Below are positions 63,472-64,000 of a stretch of 64,000 bases of DNA, piece after piece. The notes under the pieces were generated by a model that was given only the letters and a program-made list of their open reading frames with translations, searched no databases and was not told the origin of the DNA. A program made the translations under genes and the position numbers. This DNA is from Prorocentrum cordatum (taxonomy: Eukaryota; Sar; Dinophyceae; Prorocentrales; Prorocentraceae), in assembly GCA_963575745.1 (NCBI GenBank), contig CAUYUJ010001732.1, positions 1 through 64,000 of the forward strand. Reading direction: 5' to 3'. Each line of letters begins with the position of its first letter. The stretch's first letter is position 1.

Positions 63472-64000
63472 TTACACAATATGAATACTACTCTCCTCTC
63501 TCCCTTGATGACGTCCGGGAAATATCCGGCCCCCCTCAGTGTATTTTTTGTTACACAGGATTCCCGGGAATCGGGTTTTCGCTTGGGCTTGTTTCCAAAA
63601 TGTTGCTTCCGCTGAAGCGCTTGCCGCATTTCTGCGCCTCTGGTTGTTCCAAGTCGTGCTCCGGCTGCAGTGCTTGCTTTTTCGGTCCTTTCAAGTAGGC
63701 CCCAAATCTAAAAAATACCACCCCCTGGAGAAAGCCATCGGAAGTGATTACACGTTTGGTGTCGATTCGTTGATTTTTTGGGCCGCAGAAGCCCCTCTCA
63801 ATTTACCCTCCGATGAACCTGGGCGCCATTCCATGACATTCTGTGCGGTGTTGTCTTCTGCTCCGCTGTGCGATGCCATGCTTTGCGTTGCAATGCTTTG
63901 TGATGCAATGCTTCACTGCGCAATGCCACGCCATGCTATGGCATGCTACTCTCTGCCGTGCTCTTCTACGCCATGCCATGTCGTGCTCTAGCATGCATCG
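63472..64000 (+). repeat. Dispersed repeat family X, copy C, cut by the window end
   Basis: Starts with ACAATTACACAATATGAATA. Carries GATGACGTCCGGGAAATATC, TTACACAGGATTCCCGGGAA, AAAATGTTGCTTCCGCTGAA, CCGGCTGCAGTGC and GTCGATTCGTTGATTTTTTG in the same order as copies A and B, then ATGC-rich tail sequence. Confidence 0.85.

Overview
The window looks like nuclear DNA of a dinoflagellate, probably a GC-rich species. Four things point that way: Copia polyproteins of the dinoflagellate type, with an extra methyltransferase-like domain between protease and integrase; LINE endonuclease and RT sequences typical of that group; a possible exon with the FVAP motif of dinoflagellate plastid presequences; and very abundant trinucleotide tracts and minisatellites. 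No complete, unbroken host gene was identified. No tRNA, rRNA, CRISPR or bacterial-type feature was seen.

Layout. 1-5.9 kb: two decayed Copia polyproteins on the + strand. 6.3-24.3 kb: a long, broken coding region of unknown family on the + strand. Its recognisable part is a Tpt1/KptA-like (RNA 2'-phosphotransferase) domain at 10.0-10.8 kb. It is studded with at least 12 short hairpins that all carry GNRA-type tetraloops, with paired stem changes between copies. A young Copia element (11220-20806) sits inside this region. It has two 200-bp LTRs that differ at three positions and a 4-bp target duplication, and the interrupted reading frame resumes exactly on the far side. 24.3-35.8 kb: no convincing genes, but a series of satellites (144, about 100 and 65 bp units), CATGTGCG arrays in both orientations, G-rich CTTGGGG repeats and microsatellites. 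35.8-41.7 kb: a decayed LINE (RanBP2-type zinc finger, endonuclease, RT, RNase H, Cys/His tail). 41.7-53 kb: ATC, CTC, GGA and ATT tracts, a dispersed repeat with sibling copies near 35 and 63.5 kb, a minus-strand LINE fragment, an 85-bp array split by other DNA, and the possible plastid-presequence exon at 50.7 kb. 53-58 kb: very GC-rich DNA with one unrecognised ORF and a duplicated segment. 58.2-59.0 kb: RT fragment of a second LINE type. 59-64 kb: pyrimidine tracts and a third copy of the dispersed repeat.

How it fits together. Most of the window is mobile-element DNA in different stages of decay, with satellites between. The freshest event is the 9.6-kb Copia insertion. The least explained part is the KptA-like region with its GNRA hairpins, which may be an undescribed dispersed genetic element. 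All domain calls come from reading motifs by eye; no database search was run.
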